NCBI GenBank assembly: GCA_030066665.1
Contig: JASJBD010000001.1
Span: 29,276-93,275, forward strand
From: Gammaproteobacteria bacterium
GTDB taxonomy: Bacteria > Pseudomonadota > Gammaproteobacteria > Steroidobacterales > GCA-2729495
DNA length: 64,000 nt
Reading direction: 5' to 3'
Within the stretch, counting starts at the first letter, position 1. Each line of letters begins with the position of its first letter. A program made the position numbers and the translations under genes. Positions 36,952 to 46,449 of the stretch are shown here, in pieces. The notes under the pieces are model-generated. The model was given only the letters and a program-made list of their open reading frames with translations. It was not told the DNA's origin and searched no databases.

Positions 36952-37619
36952 CCGGGCGGTTGGCCCACCGGCATGATGCTCAGCGGCTGTTCGTCCGCTG
37001 CCATCCGCAGCACCTTCTTGACGCGGCTGTCCGTGAACGCACCCACGACGACTGTGCCAAGACCCAGTGCACGCGCTTGCAGATACACATTCTGTCCGGC
37101 ATGGCCGGCTTCCATGTGCGCATAACGGATACCACGTTTGCCATATTTGCCCGTGGACCGCTCATACACCGCCGAGAAAATCAGCGCTGCGGGCGCATCG
37201 GCGACCCAGTCCTGACCGTACGCTGACGACGCCAGCGCGTCGCGGACATCGCCCATCAAGACCTCTCGCAAGCGATGAGACGCGGGATCATAGCGATAGA
37301 CGCCGGGCGCCATCCCTTCGATATTGCCGGCTACGAGATGAACCTCCAGCGGGTACAGCGCGCCAGCAGACGGCGCGGTGCGAAACTCACCGTATTTGAG
37401 TCCCTGCGCGGCCCACAGGAGTTGCGAGATTTCGTCCAGGGTCAGCGCGCGCGGGTCGTAACTGCGGACTGATCGCCGGGTCTGCAGCGCCTGCTCAACC
37501 GACAATTCCCCCTGGTAGCGCGGTTCAGGCAACTCGATCGAGGCTCCAGACTGCGCCAGTGCACAGGTCGCGAGCAGCGCCGTGGGAGTCGCCAACAGGC
37601 AGCACAGTTTCTTCACCAT
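36948..37619 (-). CDS. Secreted SagB/nitroreductase-family protein
   Basis: LQTRRSVRSYDPRALTLDEISQLLWAAQG; RTAPSAGALYPLEVHLV; MEAGHAGQNVYLQARALGLGTVVVGAF. Confidence 0.85.
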   Translation of the reverse strand: MVKKLCCLLATPTALLATCALAQSGASIELPEPRYQGELSVEQALQTRRSVRSYDPRALTLDEISQLLWAAQGLKYGEFRTAPSAGALYPLEVHLVAGNIEGMAPGVYRYDPASHRLREVLMGDVRDALASSAYGQDWVADAPAALIFSAVYERSTGKYGKRGIRYAHMEAGHAGQNVYLQARALGLGTVVVGAFTDSRVKKVLRMAADEQPLSIMPVGQPPG

Positions 37620-37695
37620 GAATGGCGGTCCAGCAGCAAGGTATTCCAGGGCAGCAATCAATCATACGACAGGACGAGCCGCCGGCCGCCGGCCC

Positions 37696-39480
37696 CTATC
37701 CCGCCGGCGCGTAGGCCGCTGCTTCGCGTTGCGGCTTGCGAGCGCGCGCCCGGCGCCGCAGCGACAGGGCAAACACCACATGCATCACGGTCACGAGGTA
37801 AAGTGGAATGCTCCAGGTCAGCACCTGTGAAACCGGTGGCGAACTCGTGTGACCGAGCGAACTCACGACGGCCGCCGCGGCCGCGCCGAGGATAGCGACG
37901 ACCAGCACGAGCCAGATGAACAATAGCCCGAACTGCCCCGCCGCTTTGCGATTGCTGCCAACCGGCGCACTGAACAGCCAGTACAAACTGGCCAGCCCAA
38001 AAAAGAGATTCGCCGCCATACACGTCAACCAGGCCAGCGATAACGCGGCGAAATGGTTGCGCTCGCGCTTCAGGAACATCTGCCACGACAGGCGCAGGTC
38101 CGCTGTTTCGTAGGTATCGCTGATCGTCTCGACGAGCCAGTAATTGCTCGTATCCGCCGCGGCACGTCGCAGGCTGGACTGCGTGTCGGCCCCGAGCGCT
38201 AATTGACCATCCGCCGACTTTTCCAGGCGGCGTATCAGACTCGCGCGAAAATACGGTGACAGGCTCTCGTCATCCGCATAACGAGTGACCAACGCCTGCA
38301 GGTTGCCTGGACCATAAAGGTCGACCAGCGCCTGTTCAATGCCGGCGATACGGTCATGCCGTTTCACGGCGTCGATCAGTTTTGCTTCGCGCGCCTCGCG
38401 GTCGCCAGGGCCGCGTGCAACCAGGTCCGCGGCCATGCCACGCAATTCCTCGTCGCCCGAATCGCGCATGACATCATGTGCCACTGCCGCAACTTCTGCG
38501 GGAATTGGTCGATCAGCGTAATAGGACTGCACGCCGTACGCGGCGCGCAGGCGGGCCACACGGTCTTCACCTGTCTGCATGATTGACACCGCCTCAGCCG
38601 CGGCCGCGTCATCCTGGATTTCGCCCAGCATGCGATAGATCCCGGGGCGGGCCCGCGCGTGATGCTCACTGCTGGCGATTCGCAGCAGCTCATCCCGCTG
38701 TTGTGGTGTCAACTCGCCCCGCACGCGAATTCCCTCGAGCACGACCAGGCTGGTGCTAGCATCGAAGGCGCGCGTATGGGCGACAAACGCATCCACCACG
38801 AACGCCGGATAGGGATGCTCATACCAGTCTCGGAGCAGGCGCACGCCGCGCTCTTGCAAACCCTTATGCTGGCGAAGGCCCCGCGAACGCTCCCATAGGT
38901 CCGACGTGGGCTGAATCAACTCGGTCACCAGGGATTGCGCCAAACGATCCCGCACCTCCGGTACAACCTGTTCGTCCCGGAGCAGTTCGAGCGCATCCAT
39001 GCGCACGGTCATATACGGATCGGTGAGCGCCGCGTTTTCGATTGTTGCCAGCGCCGCGGGCGGCAGCGGCTGCGCGGCGGGCCGGGACGCGAGCGCGAGA
39101 ATGACGGCGCTACGCGTATGTTGATGGTCGTGCATGGCCAGCGTGTTCACCAACGCGTCGAGCATCGCATCATGGCGCGGGTCATCGGCGGGCATTGTCG
39201 CCAATGCCTCGATCGCAAAATAGCGATTGCTCATCGCACGGTTATTCAACGCCATGATCAGCGCCTCGTACGCGGCTGCGGGCAACCGGCGCGTTTGCTG
39301 AGAGCTCTTCAGTGTTCCCAGGACCTGATCATTGCGACCAGGCATGCGAAAGATCTTGTCGCTGGCGAGTTCCTGCGCGAGTGCAATGACCTCCGCGTCG
39401 CCGGCCCGGACCGGACCAGCCACGCCGACGACCAGCAGCAGGTAGACGAGAAAACGGAGTGTGCTAGTCCTTGGAGTCAC
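37696..39480 (-). CDS. HEAT-repeat-like secreted protein with C-terminal membrane segments
   Basis: Signal peptide; repeated helical segments (YFAIEALATMPADDPRHDAMLDAL...); about four C-terminal TM segments. Confidence 0.65.
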   Translation of the reverse strand: MTPRTSTLRFLVYLLLVVGVAGPVRAGDAEVIALAQELASDKIFRMPGRNDQVLGTLKSSQQTRRLPAAAYEALIMALNNRAMSNRYFAIEALATMPADDPRHDAMLDALVNTLAMHDHQHTRSAVILALASRPAAQPLPPAALATIENAALTDPYMTVRMDALELLRDEQVVPEVRDRLAQSLVTELIQPTSDLWERSRGLRQHKGLQERGVRLLRDWYEHPYPAFVVDAFVAHTRAFDASTSLVVLEGIRVRGELTPQQRDELLRIASSEHHARARPGIYRMLGEIQDDAAAAEAVSIMQTGEDRVARLRAAYGVQSYYADRPIPAEVAAVAHDVMRDSGDEELRGMAADLVARGPGDREAREAKLIDAVKRHDRIAGIEQALVDLYGPGNLQALVTRYADDESLSPYFRASLIRRLEKSADGQLALGADTQSSLRRAAADTSNYWLVETISDTYETADLRLSWQMFLKRERNHFAALSLAWLTCMAANLFFGLASLYWLFSAPVGSNRKAAGQFGLLFIWLVLVVAILGAAAAAVVSSLGHTSSPPVSQVLTWSIPLYLVTVMHVVFALSLRRRARARKPQREAAAYAPAG

Positions 39481-39871
39481 GAGGATGGGCGATCAGGGCC
39501 GCCGCAAAAAACAGCCAGGAAATACCCTCATCTTGCAGCTCTGATACCTGCATTGCTGTGACCCCGTCCACAGCCATGCCCAACAGCCGCACGAACACGA
39601 CGCAACCATCGAAGAGCACGATCACCCACAAGCAGGGAATCAGCAGCGACGGCCGGGCCAAACCGACGGCAGCGGTGATGGCCATGCCCAGGAACAGCGC
39701 ACCCGGACCGGCGCGCAGGAAGTTGATGGACTCGGGCACACCGGTTGCGCTGATGCCGAACATTTCGATGTGTTCCAGCGGCTCGACGATGTACAGGTAC
39801 GCCAGGAAGCAGAAGATCAGCAATGCATACAGCATCACGATCCGGGCGAACCAGAGTCGGGCAGCAGTCAT
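39464..39871 (-). CDS. Small membrane protein, linked to the DUF1538/PII/CBS module
   Basis: Start overlaps the CBS gene stop (ATGA); about four hydrophobic segments. Confidence 0.6.
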   Translation of the reverse strand: MTAARLWFARIVMLYALLIFCFLAYLYIVEPLEHIEMFGISATGVPESINFLRAGPGALFLGMAITAAVGLARPSLLIPCLWVIVLFDGCVVFVRLLGMAVDGVTAMQVSELQDEGISWLFFAAALIAHPRDSKD

Positions 39872-40272
39872 ATCAGGCCGGCCAGTCCCTCCAGCACCAG
39901 CAAGTAGTAAGTCACCATCCCGACAACCTCGCCGTCCTCGATCACTGGCGCATGGCTGATGCCAAAGCGCTCGAACAGGCGCGCGCAATATCGAATGTCC
40001 ATATCCGGGTGCACCGAAATCACCGGCTTGGCCATGATCTCGTACACACCCACGCGTTCGGGAGCGCGATCCTTGGCCAGCACCTGCTTGGCGATATCCG
40101 AAAACAGCACCATGCCCCACTCATCGTGCCCGTCACGCTTTTTGACTATCAGGCAGGTTGCCTGCACCTCTTTCATGATCTTCAGGGCTTCCAGCACATC
40201 AGTGCGGCCGTCCACCATTGTCACTTCGGTCCGCATGACATCACGAGCCTTGACACGTCGCGGGTTTGTCAT
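39868..40272 (-). CDS. CBS-domain protein
   Basis: ARDVMRTEVTMVDGRTDVLEALKIMKEVQATCLIV; repeated CBS pattern. Confidence 0.85.
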   Translation of the reverse strand: MTNPRRVKARDVMRTEVTMVDGRTDVLEALKIMKEVQATCLIVKKRDGHDEWGMVLFSDIAKQVLAKDRAPERVGVYEIMAKPVISVHPDMDIRYCARLFERFGISHAPVIEDGEVVGMVTYYLLVLEGLAGLI

Positions 40273-40619
40273 AGCTGGTCCTCCAGTTGTTCACCGAGTA
40301 TTTGAGCCTGGTGCACCACGCCGACCGCATCCTCGACGTCGATCTGTATGGCGATCCCGGTGCCCGGCGTATCGTCGAATTCCCCGACCTCGCCAATGTG
40401 CTCGAGGATATGGCGGCTGAGATGTTCCTCCACCAGCATTAACAACACGTCGCGCTGGGTCGCTAGTGTCAGGCCAAAAAAGGTCTTGCTCTTTTCCAGT
40501 CCTTCACCGCGGGCGTTGTTTACCACGGTGCAGCCGGTGGCGCCGGCGTCACGCGCGGCTTCCATCACCGCCTCTGTCTTGCTGTCTTCCACGAAGACGA
40601 CGATCAGTTTGAAATGCAT
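40269..40619 (-). CDS. PII-like (GlnB-family) signalling protein
   Basis: FKLIVVFVEDSKTEAVMEAARDAGATGCTVVNNARGEG; RDVLLMLVEEHLSRHILEHIGEVGEFDDTPGTGIAIQIDVEDAVG; overlaps the CBS start (ATGA). Confidence 0.8.
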   Translation of the reverse strand: MHFKLIVVFVEDSKTEAVMEAARDAGATGCTVVNNARGEGLEKSKTFFGLTLATQRDVLLMLVEEHLSRHILEHIGEVGEFDDTPGTGIAIQIDVEDAVGVVHQAQILGEQLEDQL

Positions 40620-40645
40620 CGCGATCTCCTCGTTACATGAATAGC

Positions 40646-41419
40646 TTACTCGCTTCCCGAACCGCGCTCCCGCAGGGCAGCCAGCTGGCCGTAGGCCAGC
40701 ACCGCCATGATGGGGAACAGGCTCGCGAAGGCGACCAGACCGAAACCGTCCAGCAGCGCGCTGCGGCCCGGTATGTTTTCTGCCAGCCCCAATCCCAGGG
40801 CTGTCACCAGGGGCACCGTGACCGTGGACGTAGTCACGCCGCCGGAATCGTAGGCGAGCGGCACGATCAGTTTGGGCGCGAATGCCGTTTGCACCACCAC
40901 CAGCACGTAGCCCGCCATGATGTAGTAATGCAGCGGCGTACCGGTGACGATCCGGTAACAACCCAGGGCCACGCCAATCGCCACGCCCAGCGCTACGGCC
41001 ACCCGCAAGCCCCAGACATGCACACTGCCGCCGGACACCTCGTTGGCCTTGATGGCAACGGCCAAGAGCGACGGCTCGGCGATGGTTGTGCTGAAACCAA
41101 TCAGGAACGCGAAGGCATAGACCCAGACGAACTGCTGCCAGAGCACCGTGCCGTCGGCAGCGACCGCCTTGCCAACCAGTTCGGGATCGGTGAGTTGCTC
41201 GGCCATTAAGCGACCGACCGGGAACAATGCCTGTTCCAGCCCGAGCAGGAACAGTGCCAGTCCGACGATCACGCACATTGCGCCAATCATCACTCGCCGC
41301 AGGTCGGGGAGCGGCCGCCGAATCACCAGCAACTGAAAGGCAAACAGGAAGGCCAGCACCGGCAACACGTCGAGAATCGTGGTGCCGATGGTTTGCAATG
41401 CCGTCAGGACAAAAGCCAT
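40646..41419 (-). CDS. DUF1538-family membrane protein
   Basis: Hydrophobic; PLAYDSGGVTTSTVTVPLVTALGLGLAENI; FSTTIAEPSLLAVAIKANE. Confidence 0.8.
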   Translation of the reverse strand: MAFVLTALQTIGTTILDVLPVLAFLFAFQLLVIRRPLPDLRRVMIGAMCVIVGLALFLLGLEQALFPVGRLMAEQLTDPELVGKAVAADGTVLWQQFVWVYAFAFLIGFSTTIAEPSLLAVAIKANEVSGGSVHVWGLRVAVALGVAIGVALGCYRIVTGTPLHYYIMAGYVLVVVQTAFAPKLIVPLAYDSGGVTTSTVTVPLVTALGLGLAENIPGRSALLDGFGLVAFASLFPIMAVLAYGQLAALRERGSGSE

Positions 41420-42153
41420 TGCACCACCATGCCGTAACCTAAAACGAAGATGATTGGTGTCAGCGATGCGAGCGCGATCAGGCCGAAACCATCCACCATG
41501 GGATTGCGCTCGGATACCGAGGCCGCCAGGCCCACACCGAGTGCCGCTACCAATGGCACCGTCACCGTCGAGGTGGTCACGCCACCGGAATCGTACGCAA
41601 TGCCGATGATTTCGGCCGGCGCCATGCCGGTCATCGCGATCACCAGCAGGTAGCCGGTGATGATGATCAGCGGCAAAGACCAGCCGGTCAGAATGCGCAG
41701 CACGCCGATCAGGATCGCCAGTCCCACCGAGATCGCGACGGTCAGTCGCAGTCCGAGCGCATACCAGTCCCGCGCCTCGTCCGTGGCAGCAATCACACCG
41801 GCGCTGGCCGCGATCTCGGCGGCTTCATCCGTAACGGCAATCAGCGCCGGCTCGGCAATGGTCGTCCCGAAACCGAGCACGAACGCGAACAGAATCAGCC
41901 AGAACACGCTGCCCTTGCGCGCCAACGAAAACGCCAGCGACTCCCCCACCGGGAATAACGCCAATCGCAACCCGTAGATGAAGAAAGTGAGACCCAGCAC
42001 AACCAGCGCCGTGCCGCCGAGCAAGCCCGCCAGAGACGCCGGCGCCTCTTCCAGCACGAAAAACTGGAAGACACCGATGACCAAAACGATGGGCGCCAGA
42101 TCGCGCAGGCTGCCCAGCAGATCTCCCCACAGTCCTTTGAGCGCTTCCTGCAC
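41404..42153 (-). CDS. DUF1538-family membrane protein (paralog)
   Basis: GIAYDSGGVTTSTVTVPLVAALGVGLAASV; GTTIAEPALIAVTDEA. Confidence 0.8.
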   Translation of the reverse strand: MQEALKGLWGDLLGSLRDLAPIVLVIGVFQFFVLEEAPASLAGLLGGTALVVLGLTFFIYGLRLALFPVGESLAFSLARKGSVFWLILFAFVLGFGTTIAEPALIAVTDEAAEIAASAGVIAATDEARDWYALGLRLTVAISVGLAILIGVLRILTGWSLPLIIITGYLLVIAMTGMAPAEIIGIAYDSGGVTTSTVTVPLVAALGVGLAASVSERNPMVDGFGLIALASLTPIIFVLGYGMVVQWLLS

Positions 42154-42210
42154 CGCGCCGTCTTCCCGCTATCCCTAATCGTATGACTATAGCAGCGAGT
42201 AGCCGGCCGA

Positions 42211-44490
42211 TTACGTGCTGATCATCGCCTCCCGAACTTGTGCCGGCCGGATCGGCAGGTCGCGCACGCGCGCTCCAATGGCCCGGTACACCGCATTGCC
42301 GATTGCCGGGGCCACGACGATCAACGGTGGCTCGCCCATCCCAACCGGGAACTCGGTGCTGTCGATGAACGTCACGTCGATCGCCGGTAAGCTGGACATG
42401 CGCAACGGCGTGTACGTGTCGAGATTTCGATCCGCGACCTGGCCATCCACAATGCGGGTGTTTTCGTGCAGCGCCAGGCTCAGGCCCCACAGCGCCGCAC
42501 TCTCCGCCTGCGCCTGCGCGCCGTCCGGATTCACCACGGTGCCGCAGTCAATTGCCAGGCTCAGCCGTTTGACGGTGACTTCCCCGCTGGTCGCATCCAC
42601 CGCCACATGCGCGACACAGCCCGTCCATGTGGGCATCGTGCGTTCCTGGCCATGACAGATCGCCACGCCGCGTGCTTCGCTAACCGGCAAGGGGTCTTTC
42701 CAGTCCGACGAATCGCGCACCGTCCGCAGGACATTCGCCAGTCGTGCCGCGCCACCAACGCTTTCCGGCGCGTTACCGGCGTTCTTGCCGGCCGCATCCA
42801 GCAGATTCAGGCGAAACTCGATCGGATCGACGCCGGCCTCGGCGGCCAGTTCGTCCATGAACGATTCCACGGCCCAGCCAACCCAGCCAGGCCCGACCGC
42901 GCGCAGCCAGCCCGGCAGGAATGCACCCTGTGCCACGGGGTTGTTGATCGCCCGGACGCGATGGTTGGGCAACGTGTACCAGTGATCCGCGCCGCTGATC
43001 GAAAAAGTATCAATCTTGCCGCTGTCATCGAGGCCGTCGATCATGAAGCCCGGCGCATTGGCAAGCGTCGGCCAGCCAGCCGCGGCGGCATGCTCGACAC
43101 CGGTGAGTTGCTTGTCACCGTCGAAGGACGCGCGCAGCCGTTGCACCGATGGCGAGCGCACGCAGTCGAACCGGGTATCGTCCTCGCGCGTGAACACGAG
43201 CTTCACCGGTTTGCCGAGTGCTTTTGCCAACAGCGCGGCGGGCACCATGTAATCGCCGACCAAGCGCCGGCCAAAGCCGCCACCCAGGTAGTACTGGTGA
43301 ATCACCACCTGGCTCTCTGCGACCTCCAGCGCCTTGGCGAGTGTCGGCAGGATCAACGATTGCCATTGGTTGCCCGCGTGCAGATGCCAGGTCTGCCCAT
43401 CGAACTCGGCCAGCGCATTGACCGGTTCGAGCTGGAAGTGCAGCGCGGTAGCCGTGGTGTAGGTGGCCTCGTGCACCCGCGCCGCGTCGTTCCGCGCCTG
43501 CGCAACGTCACCATCATTCACCAGCAATGCGCCACTGTCATCGCGGGCGACCAGCGCCCGACCTTCGGCCAGGATGTCATCCTCCGACACCGTGACGGCC
43601 GGGCCCGCGGTCCAGTCGACCTGCAGCGCGTCGGCCGCGCGCGAGGCCGCGACAAAAGACTCGGCGTAAGTCACCACCCAGCCCTGGCAGGTCTCGCTCC
43701 GATCGGACAGGACCTCATAGCCAAGGTAACCCGCAATGCCCGTGGCCGCCGCGTCGTCGACCGAATTCACCACGCAACCGTAGCGAGTTGGCGGCAGCAC
43801 GGGTCGTGCGTAGACCATGCCCGGCAGCTCCGCATCGAGGCCGTACTCGGCCTGCCCGGTGGACTTGGCCGGTATGTCCAGCTGCGGCGTCGGTTTGCCA
43901 ATCAGGTCACGTTGTTCCGGCGTCTTGACCGGCAGCGCGCCGAGTTCGTCCGCGGTGAAGCTGCGATCGATTGCACCGCGCTGCACGATCTCGGCAAAAG
44001 CGATGCTGTTGTCGCCCGCGATCACCTGGCTGTCGCGGGCCACGCAGCCGTCGGCCGCCACGCCGAGCAACGCGGCACCGGCATCGATCAGCGTCACGCG
44101 GCCGGCTGCGCCGGCCTGGGACAATTGCGTGAAACTCGTGAATACCGACCAGGAGCCGCCGGTCACCATGTAACCCCACTTCGAGTCGGAATCGACATGG
44201 TTGATACGCACGTCCGCCCAATTGGCGCCGAGTTCATCGGCCACGATGCGAGCCAGTGCCGTGCCGACATGCTGGCCCATTTCAGCCTTCGCAATGTTGA
44301 TCAGGATGTCGCCGGTGCTGCTCAACTCGAACCACACGGTCGGCGCAAAATTCTTCGCCGCCAGCTCCTCGCGGGCGCAACCACTCGGCAGTACGGCGCC
44401 GAAACCCATGAGGAGGCCGCCGCCGACAGTCCCGATCAGGAAACCGCGCCGCGACAGGTCGACGGGTGCGTGCTTGATGGGATTCATCAT
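42211..44490 (-). CDS. Xanthine-dehydrogenase-family molybdopterin subunit (IorB-like), Tat signal
   Basis: LSRRGFLIGTVGGG; molybdopterin-binding pattern (YYLGGGFGRRLVGDYMVPAALLAKALGKPVKLVFTREDD). Confidence 0.9.
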   Translation of the reverse strand: MMNPIKHAPVDLSRRGFLIGTVGGGLLMGFGAVLPSGCAREELAAKNFAPTVWFELSSTGDILINIAKAEMGQHVGTALARIVADELGANWADVRINHVDSDSKWGYMVTGGSWSVFTSFTQLSQAGAAGRVTLIDAGAALLGVAADGCVARDSQVIAGDNSIAFAEIVQRGAIDRSFTADELGALPVKTPEQRDLIGKPTPQLDIPAKSTGQAEYGLDAELPGMVYARPVLPPTRYGCVVNSVDDAAATGIAGYLGYEVLSDRSETCQGWVVTYAESFVAASRAADALQVDWTAGPAVTVSEDDILAEGRALVARDDSGALLVNDGDVAQARNDAARVHEATYTTATALHFQLEPVNALAEFDGQTWHLHAGNQWQSLILPTLAKALEVAESQVVIHQYYLGGGFGRRLVGDYMVPAALLAKALGKPVKLVFTREDDTRFDCVRSPSVQRLRASFDGDKQLTGVEHAAAAGWPTLANAPGFMIDGLDDSGKIDTFSISGADHWYTLPNHRVRAINNPVAQGAFLPGWLRAVGPGWVGWAVESFMDELAAEAGVDPIEFRLNLLDAAGKNAGNAPESVGGAARLANVLRTVRDSSDWKDPLPVSEARGVAICHGQERTMPTWTGCVAHVAVDATSGEVTVKRLSLAIDCGTVVNPDGAQAQAESAALWGLSLALHENTRIVDGQVADRNLDTYTPLRMSSLPAIDVTFIDSTEFPVGMGEPPLIVVAPAIGNAVYRAIGARVRDLPIRPAQVREAMIST

Positions 44491-44491
44491 G

Positions 44492-44956
44492 TCACGCCTC
44501 CTCGCGCAGGATGCGCGCGGCCGATTTGATGGCCCGCTTGATGCGGATGTAGGACATGCAGCGACAGAGGTTGGCATCCATGGCCTCGACAATTTCCGCG
44601 TCACTCGGGTCGGCATTATTGGCGAGGAAACTCGCGGCCGTCATGATCTGACCAGACTGGCAATACCCGCAGGCGGGTACCTGCTCAGCGATCCACGCGC
44701 GCTGCAATGGGTGATCGTTGCCGGGCGCCAGGCCCTCGATGGTCGTAATGTCGTTACCGGCGGCCGCGGCCACCGGGATCGAGCAGGATCGCACGGCGGT
44801 GCCACCCAGATGCACGGTGCAGGCACCGCAGCGGGCAATGCCGCAACCGAACTTGGTGCCCTTCAACTTGAATTCATCGCGGATCACCCACAACAGCGGT
44901 GTATCCGGCTCGGCCTCAGTGGTCACGGGCTGACCATTGAGATTGAATGCAATCAT
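44492..44956 (-). CDS. [2Fe-2S] subunit (IorA-like)
   Basis: CGIARCGACTVHLGG; CGYCQSGQIMTAASFL; start taken at MIAFNLNG. Confidence 0.9.
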   Translation of the reverse strand: MIAFNLNGQPVTTEAEPDTPLLWVIRDEFKLKGTKFGCGIARCGACTVHLGGTAVRSCSIPVAAAAGNDITTIEGLAPGNDHPLQRAWIAEQVPACGYCQSGQIMTAASFLANNADPSDAEIVEAMDANLCRCMSYIRIKRAIKSAARILREEA

Positions 44957-45061
44957 CGGCGTGCCTCCATCATGCTGGCGGGGCATTCGCGGGGCCCCGT
45001 TTCAGGCCAAAGGGTATAACACAGGCTAAGATACGCGGACCCCCCCGTAAGAGTAGCCGCC

Positions 45062-46387
45062 ATGCCAGCCAGCACCCCCGACACCCATCAAAAAGCCCTG
45101 TCGGTCAATCTGGACGACAGGATCTACGGCGTCATTGCGGAGATCGGTGCGGCCCAGGAAGTCGCTCGCTGGTTTTTCCGCGTGGGCGCTGCCGCGGGCA
45201 GCGTTGCGAAGACCATGTCGGCTTACGACATGCAGGTCAGCGACGAAATCTACGGCAAGGCGGGCCGTTATGTGTCACGGGAGCGGCTCGAGGCGATGCT
45301 GGACCGCGAGTACATGCAACTGGTGCGCCGCCTGCACGAGCACCGCGGCCATGACACGCGGTTTTTCGCCTTTTGCAATACCGTGGCCGCGCGCAATTTC
45401 GCCGGCACCAACGAATGTCATGGCTGGGTCGGCCTGCGCTTCCAGACCGAACCGGGCGGCGAACCGAACAGCATCGTTCTGCACATCAACATGCTCGACG
45501 ACAACGCGGTCGCGCAACAGGAAGCTGTCGGCGTTCTCGGCGTGAACCTGATCTGGGGCGTGTTCTTCGGCCCCGACGACCGCGAGAAAAAGCTCGCGAG
45601 CCTGCTGGACAACCTCGGGCCCACTCGACTCGAGGTAGACCTCGTTCACGTGGATGGGCCCGCGTTCAGCGACCTGAATTCGGCCCATGTCGGCATGGTC
45701 ATGGTCAGTCGCGGCCTGGCGCCCGCGGTCCTGCTGGGTAAGGACGGTCAGCAGCATCCGCCGACCGAGATGTTTCGCAAGCGGCCGGCCGTCATCAAGC
45801 GAACCTCGATCCGGTACTCATCGGCCATCGACTCGGCGGCATTCGCCGCCGCGGACCAGTGGCTGGAGGCGGAAAAAGGCCAGCTGGACAAGGACCCGCT
45901 CAACATCACTGAATTCAGTATCAGTAATGTATACGCCGTCGGCAGCAGTGACCCGGACAGTCACCTGCGCCACTTTCTGGCGCTCGTGGCACAGAACGAG
46001 TGGGTCATGCTGACCCGGCTGCGCCAGAACTACAAACTCGCCGGCTATCTGCGCCGGTATTCGGAGCAACCGATCCGGTTCGTGATGGGCGTGTCCACTT
46101 TCGCGATGTTGCTCGCGCAGCAGTTCTACGTCGATTCCGGCGGCGGCGTGCTGGAGGCCACCGGCAAGCTTTTTGTCGACGACGTCAAACTCTATGTACA
46201 ACCGATGTCGCGGAGCGCTTTCGAGAATCACCTGATCTCGGCCGACGTCGACACGGACTGGGTCGACATCAGGAGCGAAGGGGACATAGTGACGCCCAAT
46301 AGCCTGGAATTCAGCGGACCGACCCGCCTGCTGCACCAGTACCTGCTCGAGTCCGGCTGGGTTGTCGAACTGGCCGTTACGCCTTAA
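45062..46387 (+). CDS. Conserved-looking hypothetical protein (441 aa)
   Basis: Long ORF, ATG start, typical codon usage; no motif recognised. Confidence 0.75.
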   Translation: MPASTPDTHQKALSVNLDDRIYGVIAEIGAAQEVARWFFRVGAAAGSVAKTMSAYDMQVSDEIYGKAGRYVSRERLEAMLDREYMQLVRRLHEHRGHDTRFFAFCNTVAARNFAGTNECHGWVGLRFQTEPGGEPNSIVLHINMLDDNAVAQQEAVGVLGVNLIWGVFFGPDDREKKLASLLDNLGPTRLEVDLVHVDGPAFSDLNSAHVGMVMVSRGLAPAVLLGKDGQQHPPTEMFRKRPAVIKRTSIRYSSAIDSAAFAAADQWLEAEKGQLDKDPLNITEFSISNVYAVGSSDPDSHLRHFLALVAQNEWVMLTRLRQNYKLAGYLRRYSEQPIRFVMGVSTFAMLLAQQFYVDSGGGVLEATGKLFVDDVKLYVQPMSRSAFENHLISADVDTDWVDIRSEGDIVTPNSLEFSGPTRLLHQYLLESGWVVELAVTP

Positions 46388-46449
46388 AGCTCTCGTAACA
46401 TCACCGCTCCAGGCTGAGCCTTGACGACCAGTCGGGAGCGTATGAGGCA

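Noticed and set aside
40620-41276. N-terminal extension of the PII-like ORF
   Set aside because: Low-complexity out-of-frame translation overlapping the DUF1538 gene; the PII fold begins at MHFKLIVVF (40619).
42466-44529. 687-aa + strand ORF
   Set aside because: Antisense shadow of the IorB-like gene, caused by high GC; no plausible domains.
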